Origin: Ilyomonas sp965214235
GTDB taxonomy: Bacteria > Bacteroidota > Bacteroidia > Chitinophagales > Chitinophagaceae
Direction: 5' to 3'
Length of the DNA: 64,000 bases
Assembly (NCBI GenBank): GCA_965214235.1
Contig: CBDCBH010000003.1
Span: 2,046,001-2,110,000 of the forward strand
Shown: piece after piece, positions 56,001 through 63,562 of the stretch
How positions within the stretch are numbered: the first letter of the stretch is position 1
Layout: every line of letters begins with the position of its first letter
Notes under the pieces: model-generated
Database searches by the model: none
What the model was told of the DNA's origin: nothing
What the model saw: the letters and a program-made list of their open reading frames with translations, nothing else
Position numbers and translations under genes: made by a program

Positions 56001-57178
56001 AACCCTCATTCAATACCGGTTTTCAGTTGTTGTATGAAGGTCACCGGGCTAAGCAATACATCTACTTTTGCATAACCGATTCAGGCATCGGAATTTCCAT
56101 TGAATCCATTACGATGATTTTTGACAGGTATTACCGCATTGCTAAAAATCATTTAGGCTCAGGCGTAGGTTTGGCACTGGTAAAAAGCCTTACTCGATTG
56201 CACAAAGGCGATATTTATGTTTATAGTGAGCGATATAAAGGAACCGAAATCATTATCTGCATTCCCTGGGGCGAAGAAAATTATGATGTATTGGAAAGAA
56301 ATGAGATGGGAACAGAACCCGAAGTGCAGTTGGAAGCCATTGATACGTCCACATTACTATCTAATCCCCATCATAAAAACGAAACACAAACAACGCTTTT
56401 AAAAAACAGTAAGCGTATTTTGGTTGTGGATGATAATGAAGAACTGCGTCAGTTTTTAAAACAGTCTCTCGAAACATTCTATCATATCTATGAAGCAAAA
56501 GACGGAAATTCTGCTATAGAAATAGCTATCGAAAAAGTACCGGATTTAGTTATCAGCGATATTATGATGCCGGGAGGCATGGATGGTATAGAGCTTTGCA
56601 AACTTGTGAAAGAACGATTTGAAACAAGCCATATCCCATTTATTATTTTATCTGCCAAAGACGCCTTAGATACCAAAATTGAAGGCATGGAATCGGGCGC
56701 CGATTTTTACTTTGCAAAACCCTTGAGCATAGATCTCTTGCTGCTAACGGTTCATAATATTTTTGAACAGAATGAGAAATTAAAACTTAGATATACCAAT
56801 GATTATTTATCAGAGGCAACAGAACTTGTACAATCTGAAAAAGATAAAGATTTTCTTCAGCAGCTTTTAAATCTGATTGAGAGCAATATACAGGAACCCG
56901 ACCTCGATGTAGAATTTTTGTGCAAGCATCTACACATTAGCCGAACAAAGTTGTATCAAAAGATAAAGAGTATATCAGACCAATCGGTAGGCGAATTTAT
57001 CAGAATGTTTCGTCTTAAAAAAGCTGTATACATTATGACGCATGAAGACGTATGTATGAATGAAATTGTGGACAGAATTGGTATGCAAAGCAGCTCTAAT
57101 TTTTCAAGAGCGTTTAAAAAAGAATATGGAAAATCGCCATTACAATTTCTCCAGTCCTTAAAAAAGGAGAATTTATAA
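53027..57178 (+). CDS. Hybrid two-component sensor/regulator (HTCS)
   Basis: 1383 residues from a TTG start; MKLSFLFLFAASIVIADNGL begins a clean signal peptide, supporting it. Order: two-bladed-pair propeller with many EGYIWIATYFGLDRYDG-type repeats (about 25-680), Y_Y_Y domain (about 710-775), membrane helix (about 785-803), HisKA with His852 in NVSHEFRTPLT, ATPase domain (about 955-1090), receiver with VVDDNEELRQF and Asp1178 in SDIMMP, and an AraC-type DNA-binding domain (about 1275-1380). The receiver reads MMPGGMDG, one Gly more than the usual MMPGMDG. It senses an oligosaccharide in the periplasm and controls the SusC/D genes beside it. Confidence 0.95.
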   Translation: MKLSFLFLFAASIVIADNGLCQPSSYIFRYLTVDAGLSHTDANDIAQDEEGYIWIATYFGLDRYDGYSIKKYYNSSLPAQNAFRNRITSIYPDKSGIIWLITEDGLESFDTHTEQYICYKNDGQQSNPRFEKICKPAGNYIYGIANGQLTLYSIENHNIRQENLPLPGHVEFRYITSNAKGAIYIASNKGVWMADKSKKLKKITIDGINEDSISTVYFDNSGNLLIASGKNLFKAKTNVKPANGTSNENWVIDRKFTYGDNRTVIKNIVQQGKSDYWINTGNALVRLDNNLNYIQSIDNTSSLHSLNSTSLSKIFIDRSECLWVCTFGGGVNYCDLNQKRFYTLQHNPEVPNSLSGNHIRSVFEDGENLWIGTTANGLNLLNTKTQVFSFYNTYNSPVRLKNDVITALTLDNERNLWIGSAAGIEILKPDRRELWKPLGYDSFPKYIMDILVKDCFGNIWFGNHINRSGVIWKDDKNHFHVKYYGEGFFILADKKKPQLFISSTHGLQRAIFDSKGNIVQTFRYEASSGSNSLSSNYTYPICQQNDSTYWIGTIGGGLNCLTLQQKNNSYRIQSYSEKYGIFKDVESLEIDNEGNLWMGGNGLECFNPVTGKLVRYIKDDGLQGNSFKVADSYKGADGRLYFGGINGLNYFYPAQIQKNSIPAKPAITGFRINNQKSNNIDSATADLSINRKTEYSKNLTLNYLDNNFVIFFSSMHYANPVKCRYRYKLIDFDKVWKYTDGTNPSVTYNNLDYKSYRFIVEATNNDGVWSGGAAQIFVTITPPWWKSVASKIVYLLLTISGLLGIYFYQARWHRLKREIAVREINEKKKEEIHKHKEELYQQQLMFFTNVSHEFRTPLTLILGPLQNLIKENQDTKTDSSYQLMLKNGKRLTNLISELMNFKKVTDSVITLQVQPVAVQQFCKDLSLEFQTLAASKDISFKLIDNTSQKSVGLFDVQILEKILFNLLINSFKYTNVGGQISLQIFFDLENFKPSFNTGFQLLYEGHRAKQYIYFCITDSGIGISIESITMIFDRYYRIAKNHLGSGVGLALVKSLTRLHKGDIYVYSERYKGTEIIICIPWGEENYDVLERNEMGTEPEVQLEAIDTSTLLSNPHHKNETQTTLLKNSKRILVVDDNEELRQFLKQSLETFYHIYEAKDGNSAIEIAIEKVPDLVISDIMMPGGMDGIELCKLVKERFETSHIPFIILSAKDALDTKIEGMESGADFYFAKPLSIDLLLLTVHNIFEQNEKLKLRYTNDYLSEATELVQSEKDKDFLQQLLNLIESNIQEPDLDVEFLCKHLHISRTKLYQKIKSISDQSVGEFIRMFRLKKAVYIMTHEDVCMNEIVDRIGMQSSSNFSRAFKKEYGKSPLQFLQSLKKENL

Positions 57179-57221
57179 GAGTTACCGTTTTTCACCCGGT
57201 TCTGTTTTGTGGCTGGCATAG

Positions 57222-57303
57222 TTCTTTTTCTTTTGTCTTTGACGTAACCTTCAATAACTTGCCATTGGCTGTTACTCAGATCGGTTGGATATTTTGTTGT
57301 CAT
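57222..57303 (-). pseudogene. IS5-family transposase N-terminal fragment
   Basis: From ATG 57303: MTTKYPTDLSNSQWQVIEGY then VKDKRKR, the standard first residues of an IS5/IS1182-like transposase. After that the match is lost, and the rest runs into the end of the HTCS gene on the other strand. Only about 27 codons remain. Confidence 0.65.
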
Positions 57304-57599
57304 GTTCTTGCATTTGTAGTTATTTACAAGAAACACAACTTTGGCTAACCTATTCCCGTGACAGCCTTCTTTAACTTCTCCTATACAAAACTTTTTCTAA
57401 ATTCTTAAACAGCTTTTTAGAAAACTCTAACCGCATCCGGCACTAAGTGAAAAGAAACATACAATGTAAGATTCTTTATGACAAGTATCCGGCTGGCTAA
57501 CCACAGCTTGTCTTTATGATCTCCCAATCTATCATCATAAGTTTCGTTGCTTCGCAGGGCAGAATACAAATCATCTACTTAACACAAGTTGTTAGTTAC
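57304..57599. other. Decayed sequence without assignment
   Basis: About 300 bp. On the minus strand an open stretch near 57423-57580 reads like protein (YSALRSNETYDDRLGDHKDK) but I do not recognise it. Confidence 0.3.
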
Positions 57600-57747
57600 T
57601 CAAGACATTTTATTGAGAGTAAAAGCCAGCAAGAAAAGGATAAGTTTGAGAAGAAAGCCTTTGAAGGTTACGGCATGGATGGTTCTGAGAAATAAGGCTT
57701 TGATTTCGCTAAAGGTGGTTTCAATGCCCTTTCGCATTTGCTCTTTT
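57600..57747 (-). pseudogene. IS982-like transposase C-terminal fragment
   Basis: Reading left from 57747: KEQMRKGIETTFSEIKALF, then HAVTFKGFLLKLILFLLAF and TLNKMS to a stop at 57600. RKGIETTFSEIK with the following hydrophobic helix is the late part of an IS982-type transposase. A stop codon lies just before KEQ and the rest of the gene is missing. Confidence 0.55.
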
Positions 57748-57891
57748 TAGAATATGTTGAATTAAAGTTTATAGTAAGGGTAAAGACAATTGCGGATGAT
57801 TTTACAAATAAAACATCATACCATATAGAGTAACCCGTAATTATTGGTAAAAAACTTACTTATTTGTATGTATCCCCTATGTATAATAAAA

Positions 57892-57923
57892 AAGGAGTTA
57901 CGCTTCACAACACGTAACTCCTT
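57892..57923. repeat. Perfect hairpin with 11-bp stem
   Basis: aaggagttacg pairs with cgtaactcctt across a 10-base loop. Fourteen bases on, gtgggcccacctggac (57933-57948) resembles the reverse complement of a tRNA 3' end, but no complete tRNA is present. It may mark a former attachment site or an old element end. Confidence 0.4.
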
Positions 57924-58147
57924 GATTGTTAAGTGGGCCCACCTGGACCCTTATTATCTTCTTAAAGCCTTGCCCCGCTTGCATTCCAGCATTCCAAATT
58001 GTCAAAGGTTACCGAATTCGGTAACTGACCTCTTTTCGCCTTATCAAAAGGCTGCAAAACAAGACAAAAATAAAGACCTTTTTTCTTTTGTAGAACAGCG
58101 ATAGTATTATTTATACTCCTTTATCATTTTGCATGAAGAGATCTCTC

Positions 58148-58830
58148 TTATTTAGCGTTGAGAAGATTCATGATCACTTTAATCATTAACTCTTTCTCTG
58201 ATGGGTTGCTTTGCGCGACGGGTGAAGCGAGTGCAGTGACTCCGTTATTGTTAATTTTTACCTCTTATTTTCTTTAAAACGGTGTTTTTCTTTCTCTAAA
58301 AACCAAGTAAAGAGGAAGGCGGCAATACGTTCGTTACAGTCTGTAAAGGGATAGTTATTGATGATAAAATAGAGTAAATGGATTATCCAACGATTGTCCT
58401 GATGGATGTATCATTTGGATAGTTTGCTGTAACAGCTTTAATCTCTCCTGATTGACCGACTATGCTTGGATGAGATGCTCTTTTGAGCGTTGCGTACTCC
58501 ACTGATGAAACTGCTTACCCTGTTTTGAATTCACCCGATAGCCAATGGAGAAAATCGCATCCAGGTTATAATATTTAATTTTTCGATTTACTTTTTTTTG
58601 CCTTCCTGTTGAACTACCGGGAAAAGCTCGATAGTTAATTCTTTATTTAGTTCATTTACACTAAATATATTTTTCAAGTACAAGCCAATCGTATAACTAT
58701 CTTTTTGGAACAATTCACTCATTTGTTTTTAGAGAAGCCAAACGATGTCATGTTGAAAGATGACACCAACTTCGATTTTTTGATCTCCAGTCGGGTAAAA
58801 AATTATTGCTCTTTTTATTTCAATTATCAT
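58148..58830 (-). pseudogene. RhuM-family gene with multiple lesions
   Basis: From ATG 58830 the frame gives MIIEIKRAIIFYPTGDQKIE and IVWLL, hits a stop, then continues KQMSELFQKDSYTIGLYLKN, LNKELTIELFPV and QQEGKKK. After a shift in the A-run near 58600-58610 it reads NRKIKYYNLDAIFSIGYRVN, KQFHQWSTQRSKEHLI and a stop at 58460. Further left, other frames give NYPFTDCNERIAAFLFTWFL (the Fic-like core, normally TDGNKR) and SEKELMIKVIMNLLNAK to a stop at 58148. Order and spacing match RhuM proteins, of which the complete form is about 330 codons. Confidence 0.75.
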
Positions 58831-59545
58831 AAAGGTAGGAGACAGGCAAATATTTTACCTTTGAAGCACTTTGTTTCAAAGGAAGCTGTAAAAATGCTCT
58901 TATTCTATGTAAGAGCAATAGCCAACACGAATAGCGAATCAAAAATCTGAAAACAAGCAAGCGGCATATGTATGATCGTGACAGTTAAATTCTTGCGCGG
59001 ATGCCTTTTGTATTGCTGTGGTTAGCATTTAGCCAAAAATGAAGAACCATTGTGAACGGAATAAACAAACGGATAATTTGCCGAATTAAATCGTATTTTA
59101 AGATCCTGTTTTTCATGATATCGATTTGCCTTCCTACACACTGTTCGGAATTTACGAACAGTGTGATTCCTATTATTTCCTTCTTCATAATGTGTCTGGA
59201 TAAATAGGTAGAAAAAGTGATAATTTTCAATAATATATGTTATGCAGATTAATAAAAGAACTGCTGATTATGGAAATGTTTTTAGCCAGTAAAAGAGTAG
59301 TATTTCTAATAAGCTTTATCGCTGTTCGTTAGAGAATAGGTTCTATTTATTAGCCTTAGTTTGTTATACCGTCAGTGGTGTTTATCTTTTGAAGATCATA
59401 ATCTCTTCAATGATTTTGGTACATAAAATATAATATGCAAATTTGATTAAACAAATTATAGAATTAAAAGCCGTGATATTAATTTCAATAATATGTTAGA
59501 CTTTTGGATTAAATCAGTTTTTCGCCATTGTTATGATAATTACAT
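58831..59545. other. Intergenic region with a perfect 11-bp inverted repeat
   Basis: 715 bp with no supported gene. At 59137-59147 and 59155-59165 lies a perfect inverted repeat, cacactgttcg/cgaacagtgtg, with a 7-base loop; it could be an operator or part of an old element. A short minus-strand frame over it (58985-59230) is not convincing. Confidence 0.45.
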
Positions 59546-59950
59546 ATGAATAACGAATTGATGAGAAAGTCTTTTAAGGAATTTTCTTGTATTTTAACAG
59601 GGTTCGATCATTTAAATAAGGAATTATTAAACTCTTACTTTGACGGGTTGAATCACGCTTTTGCTGCTGATTTGCAGGAAACTATAGTTATCTATGAAAA
59701 TCTAAAAAAGAACAAACATGTGGAAATTGAAAAAGCAATTTATAAAGCTGCTGCCGAAATTCAATTTTTTAGAACTATGATTAAAAACATCTTAGCATTA
59801 TGGTACCTTGGCAAGCTGGATAAAGTTACAGAAATTACATTTAATCCACTTAACCATTATGAGGCTTTAGGCTGGAAGGCAGCACAGTCTCACCCACCAG
59901 GGCTATCGGGAGGATACTTTGGTTACTGGCATTATCAACCTGAGAACTAG
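59546..59950 (+). CDS. Small subunit of a membrane-type FAD dehydrogenase
   Basis: 134 residues, helical, without signal peptide. The end, HYEALGWKAAQSHPPGLSGG followed by YFGYWHYQPEN, matches the sorbitol/gluconate-dehydrogenase small-subunit type (PF12318-like), whose members end in ...PPGxxGGxFGYW. The GMC oxidoreductase starts 2 bases after its stop, which is the expected partner. In the known enzymes the small subunit stabilises or exports the FAD subunit. A Tat signal is missing here, so location is uncertain. Confidence 0.78.
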   Translation: MNNELMRKSFKEFSCILTGFDHLNKELLNSYFDGLNHAFAADLQETIVIYENLKKNKHVEIEKAIYKAAAEIQFFRTMIKNILALWYLGKLDKVTEITFNPLNHYEALGWKAAQSHPPGLSGGYFGYWHYQPEN

Positions 59951-59952
59951 AT

Positions 59953-61617
59953 ATGGAAAACAAGTATAATGTTATTATTGTTGGTTCAGGTGTATCAGGT
60001 TCACTGCTTGCATATCGTTTATCGGAATTATGCCCGGCTCTTTCAATATTGGTATTAGAAGCCGGTGCTGACAGGCAGGGTGAACGTACAAAAATGGCCT
60101 TGGCCTATGCAGGTTCAGAAATCAAATCACCTCGTTCCCCTTATGACAAAGACCCCTCGAATTTTCTTTTTTCGCCAGATTCAGTTGGCGATTATCAGTA
60201 TGAAACTGGTTCCAATACTTTTAAAAGTACTTACTTAAAGCAGGGTGGGGGTACCACTTGGCATTGGCTGGGCCATGTTCCAAGATTTATTCCTAATGAT
60301 TTTAAGTTGAAGGACATGTATGGCGTAGGATCAAACTGGCCAATTGGTTATAACGACCTTGAGCCATTCTATGTGCTAGCGGAAAAGGAAATGGGGGTAT
60401 CCGGAGATCATGATGAATGGAACAATTTATTTAATGCACAGCGTTCCCGACCCTTTCCGATGCCCGCTATATGGCCATGCTATGGTGATCATATTATCAA
60501 AAGATCTCTTGATGGAAAAGTCTATAAATCCTTTAAGCTACAACTTAGGAAAACTCCACAGGCTAGAAACTCACATCCATATGAAGACCGACCAGCTTGT
60601 GCTGGCAACTCAAGTTGCGTACCTATATGCCCCATTGGTGCAAAATATGACGCAACAGTACATATTCGTAAAGCTTTGAAGAACAATGTAATCTTCTCCT
60701 ACCGTTCGATTGTTTATAAGATTGAAAAGGATGATTTCGGCAAGGTTTCTAAAATACATTTCAGAAACTGGGACAAGGCTGAGTTTTCAGTTACGGCAGA
60801 TGTGTTTGTAATTGCTAACCATGCAATTGAAAGTGCTGTGCTTCTTCAGGTTTCTGAAATTGCCAATTCAAGTGGGTTAGTCGGTAAATATCTGATGGAT
60901 CATCCTCAAGGTGTTGGAATAGGTATATGTAACGAACCGTTGTTTCCGTTTAGAGGTCCACCAAGCACTTCGGGTATAGATGTATTCAGGGATGGTGTTT
61001 TTAGAAAGGTAAGGGCGGCTATGCGAATGTCGGTAGGTAATGATGCTTGGGGAAGGTGGAACAATATGGATACTATGGATGCCATTTTAGCCCAGAATCA
61101 ATCAGATGGACCTCGTTTTCTGATTGGGAAAGATCTTAGAAGATCGATAAATCAAACGAGTATTCGGGCATTTAGATTTAGTTATTCCACCGAGCAGCTT
61201 CCTGACGAAAACAACTGGGTAAAGCCTGGTGATGTCATCGACCCTGTTACCGGATTACCAAGACCGAAACTTAATTTTCAGATCAGTGAGTACAATAAGC
61301 AGGCTTTTGAGTTTGCTTGGGAAGTGATGGCTTTTATGTTTAAAGAAATAGGTGTATCTCATTTTGAGATACCTACTGACAGAAATGATTTCGCGGGGGC
61401 AGGCCATATAATGGGCACTACAAAAATGGGTGACAATGCGAAATCTGCTGTAGTTAACAAAGACTGTCAGTCTTTTGATCATCCCAATTTATTCATCATT
61501 GGGCCTGGAGTATTTCCTACTAGCGGTACAGCTAATCCAACTTTGACAGTTGCAGCTTTGGTGTTACGTCTGGCGCAATGCTTAGCAGATAGATTTGAAT
61601 CAACCAGTTTCTTATAA
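59953..61617 (+). CDS. GMC-type FAD-dependent oxidoreductase
   Basis: 554 residues with the FAD dinucleotide loop VGSGVSGSLLAYRL near residue 10, the second flavin contact GGGTTWHWLGH near 95, a Cys-rich stretch CAGNSSCVPICPIGAKYD near 216 seen in gluconate 2-dehydrogenase-like enzymes, and the catalytic end GAGHIMGTTKMGDN, GPGVFPTSGTANPTLT. It oxidises an alcohol or sugar and passes electrons to a carrier. It overlaps nothing but abuts the small-subunit gene (2 bases) and the ferritin-like gene (1 base), so the three are one operon. Confidence 0.92.
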   Translation: MENKYNVIIVGSGVSGSLLAYRLSELCPALSILVLEAGADRQGERTKMALAYAGSEIKSPRSPYDKDPSNFLFSPDSVGDYQYETGSNTFKSTYLKQGGGTTWHWLGHVPRFIPNDFKLKDMYGVGSNWPIGYNDLEPFYVLAEKEMGVSGDHDEWNNLFNAQRSRPFPMPAIWPCYGDHIIKRSLDGKVYKSFKLQLRKTPQARNSHPYEDRPACAGNSSCVPICPIGAKYDATVHIRKALKNNVIFSYRSIVYKIEKDDFGKVSKIHFRNWDKAEFSVTADVFVIANHAIESAVLLQVSEIANSSGLVGKYLMDHPQGVGIGICNEPLFPFRGPPSTSGIDVFRDGVFRKVRAAMRMSVGNDAWGRWNNMDTMDAILAQNQSDGPRFLIGKDLRRSINQTSIRAFRFSYSTEQLPDENNWVKPGDVIDPVTGLPRPKLNFQISEYNKQAFEFAWEVMAFMFKEIGVSHFEIPTDRNDFAGAGHIMGTTKMGDNAKSAVVNKDCQSFDHPNLFIIGPGVFPTSGTANPTLTVAALVLRLAQCLADRFESTSFL

Positions 61618-61618
61618 T

Positions 61619-62848
61619 ATGAGAAGAAGTCCGGTAAAATATAAAAACGAAGCTAAAACAAGATCGGATCTTCTGTCGCTGTTAAGCGAAGCTTGTGAAC
61701 TTGAACACGGACTTGCATGCTCATATTTATTTTCTGCGTTTTCAATTAAGCAATCTACCGAAGAAGGAATTAGTGCTGAGCAGTTACAAATAGTCAGAAA
61801 ATGGGCCGCTCAGATTTTTGTTGTTGCTTCTCAGGAAATGCTTCATTTATCACAGGTATGGAACCTTTTAAAAGCCGTCGGCGGAACTCCATATTATCTA
61901 CGACCAAATTTTCCTCAACCAAGTAAATACTATCCCTTACATATCCCTATTATATTGCAAGCTTTTGGTGTTGATACGATCAAGCGTTTTATTTTGTATG
62001 AACTTCCGTCTCATGCAAATGAAAAGGATTATATTGAAGAGACTTTTAATAGCAAAGCAAGTTACGATTACAAAACTGTAGGCGAACTTTATGCAATTAT
62101 TAAAGAAGGCTTTAAAATGATTCCAGAAAAAGAACTTTTTATCGTTGATCCAGAATTGCAGATTGGCAATGATATAATTGATTTCCCGGAAATTATAAAG
62201 ATAACTGACCGAGCTTCAGCTATTGCTGCAATTGATTTGATTACGGAGCAGGGGGAAGGTACTTCATCTGATCGGGAAGATTGCCATTATGGCATTTTCA
62301 AAGCGATTGAAAAAGAACTTAAGGACCTTTTAAAAGAGGATTGCTCCTTTTCCCCTGCGAGAGACGTTATAGAAAATCCTCAGGCTTATTCTACAATCGA
62401 TTATGACGCACCTAACGGCAATTTTATAACTAATAAATTGACATCTGCATATGCAGATCTGTTTGATGATATTTATAATTTAATGCTTCGCGCATTTCAG
62501 TTTGTTTTTATGAATACACAAAAAAATCTTCCTGGAAATAAATTGTTGTCTGGTTACGCCATCCAGTTAATGGTTCGTGTGATCAAACCGCTAGGTGAAG
62601 CACTTACTATGATGCCACAGTATCCAGATAAGTTTTCAAAAAGATCAGGGCCATGCTTCGGTTTGGTAAGACAGGTTTCTTACCTAGATGATTTCTCAAT
62701 TTGTATGACTCTAACAAGAGAAAAACATGGTGAATTGCTTTCAATTAGCAAGCAGTTGTTATCAGAAAGCGATTTACAGATTCCTCAATTATATGCTATA
62801 GTTGATAATTTGACCAATCTGTCAACATTGTTATCCTCATGGAGATAA
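61619..62848 (+). CDS. Ferritin-like protein of the VioB type (PF12902-like)
   Basis: I chose ATG 61619, directly after the GMC stop; the frame also opens earlier at a TTG inside the GMC gene. It has 409 residues. The first half shows two helices with metal-binding pairs: CELEHGLACSYLFSAFS near residue 25 and ASQEMLHLSQVWN near 70, with a third site around CHYGIFKAIEKEL near 220. This matches the ferritin-like domain found in the VioB/RebD group (iminophenylpyruvate dimer synthases) and in stand-alone proteins of unknown reaction. A di-iron or other metal oxidase working with the GMC enzyme would fit. Not a storage ferritin. Confidence 0.8.
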   Translation: MRRSPVKYKNEAKTRSDLLSLLSEACELEHGLACSYLFSAFSIKQSTEEGISAEQLQIVRKWAAQIFVVASQEMLHLSQVWNLLKAVGGTPYYLRPNFPQPSKYYPLHIPIILQAFGVDTIKRFILYELPSHANEKDYIEETFNSKASYDYKTVGELYAIIKEGFKMIPEKELFIVDPELQIGNDIIDFPEIIKITDRASAIAAIDLITEQGEGTSSDREDCHYGIFKAIEKELKDLLKEDCSFSPARDVIENPQAYSTIDYDAPNGNFITNKLTSAYADLFDDIYNLMLRAFQFVFMNTQKNLPGNKLLSGYAIQLMVRVIKPLGEALTMMPQYPDKFSKRSGPCFGLVRQVSYLDDFSICMTLTREKHGELLSISKQLLSESDLQIPQLYAIVDNLTNLSTLLSSWR

Positions 62849-63562
62849 ATTTTATAAAGAATGTGACCGTCGATTTATTAATCTTTTAATGTATGCAGAT
62901 TGCCCGTTAAAGTAAAAGCGAAACAGAGTGTAATTGCTCCTAAAGTTGATATAGTTCAAGAGTAGATTATGCAGTATAATATTAAATTGATAAAAATGAA
63001 AGCCACAAAATTTAGAGAAACACAGATTGTTATGCGATATCGAACGAACTGAAAGTGCGTATAAAAGTAAAGTGCATTTGCAGCCACGTTTTAGAATTAG
63101 AAATGCAAGTTTGATAATATATAAGCGTCCCAAGGCAAAACGGCCCAAATCGCCAAGAATTTAGGGATAGAATAACGTCGCTCGATTTAGCTCTGAGCTT
63201 CTTGATAAATATATTACAGTATAGCCAGATTTTAAAAGAGCTCATTAGGAAACATTATTAATTTATTTTAAAAGCGAAAACGTTTACAAAAAAAATTGAA
63301 AGCATTTTATGATCCACCTCTAGTTATGCCTTTCTAATTTGAGGTTGGAATTTGAAGAATAATATTATTTTAACCTGTTGGAGAAGTTATTGATTCTTTT
63401 TAATGTGTTCATGTTTTCAGATCGAAATCTCATACGTTCTTTCGGTAAAAAGCCTTACTTATGTTCTCATTGGTTTGTTTTACTTCATTTTGGGTTATAA
63501 TAATCTCAATTTACTTCTATTTTTAAATGAAGAATCGTTTTGAAATTAACTCCGCCAACGGG
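62849..63562. other. Intergenic region, no gene seen
   Basis: 714 bp, AT-rich. A minus-strand frame (62852-63148) is not protein-like. Near the right end, 63549-63567 carries the TAACCCGTTGGCGGAGTT repeat in reverse, starting at the stop of the tyrosinase gene. Confidence 0.5.

Noticed and set aside
57933..57948. tRNA-like 16-mer gtgggcccacctggac
   Set aside because: No cloverleaf can be completed around it and the rest of the T-arm is missing; at best an old attachment remnant.
58705..58950. Plus-strand 81-codon frame
   Set aside because: Shadow of the RhuM pseudogene on the other strand.
62852..63148. Minus-strand 98-codon frame after the ferritin-like gene
   Set aside because: Composition is that of non-coding AT-rich DNA and no domain is visible.
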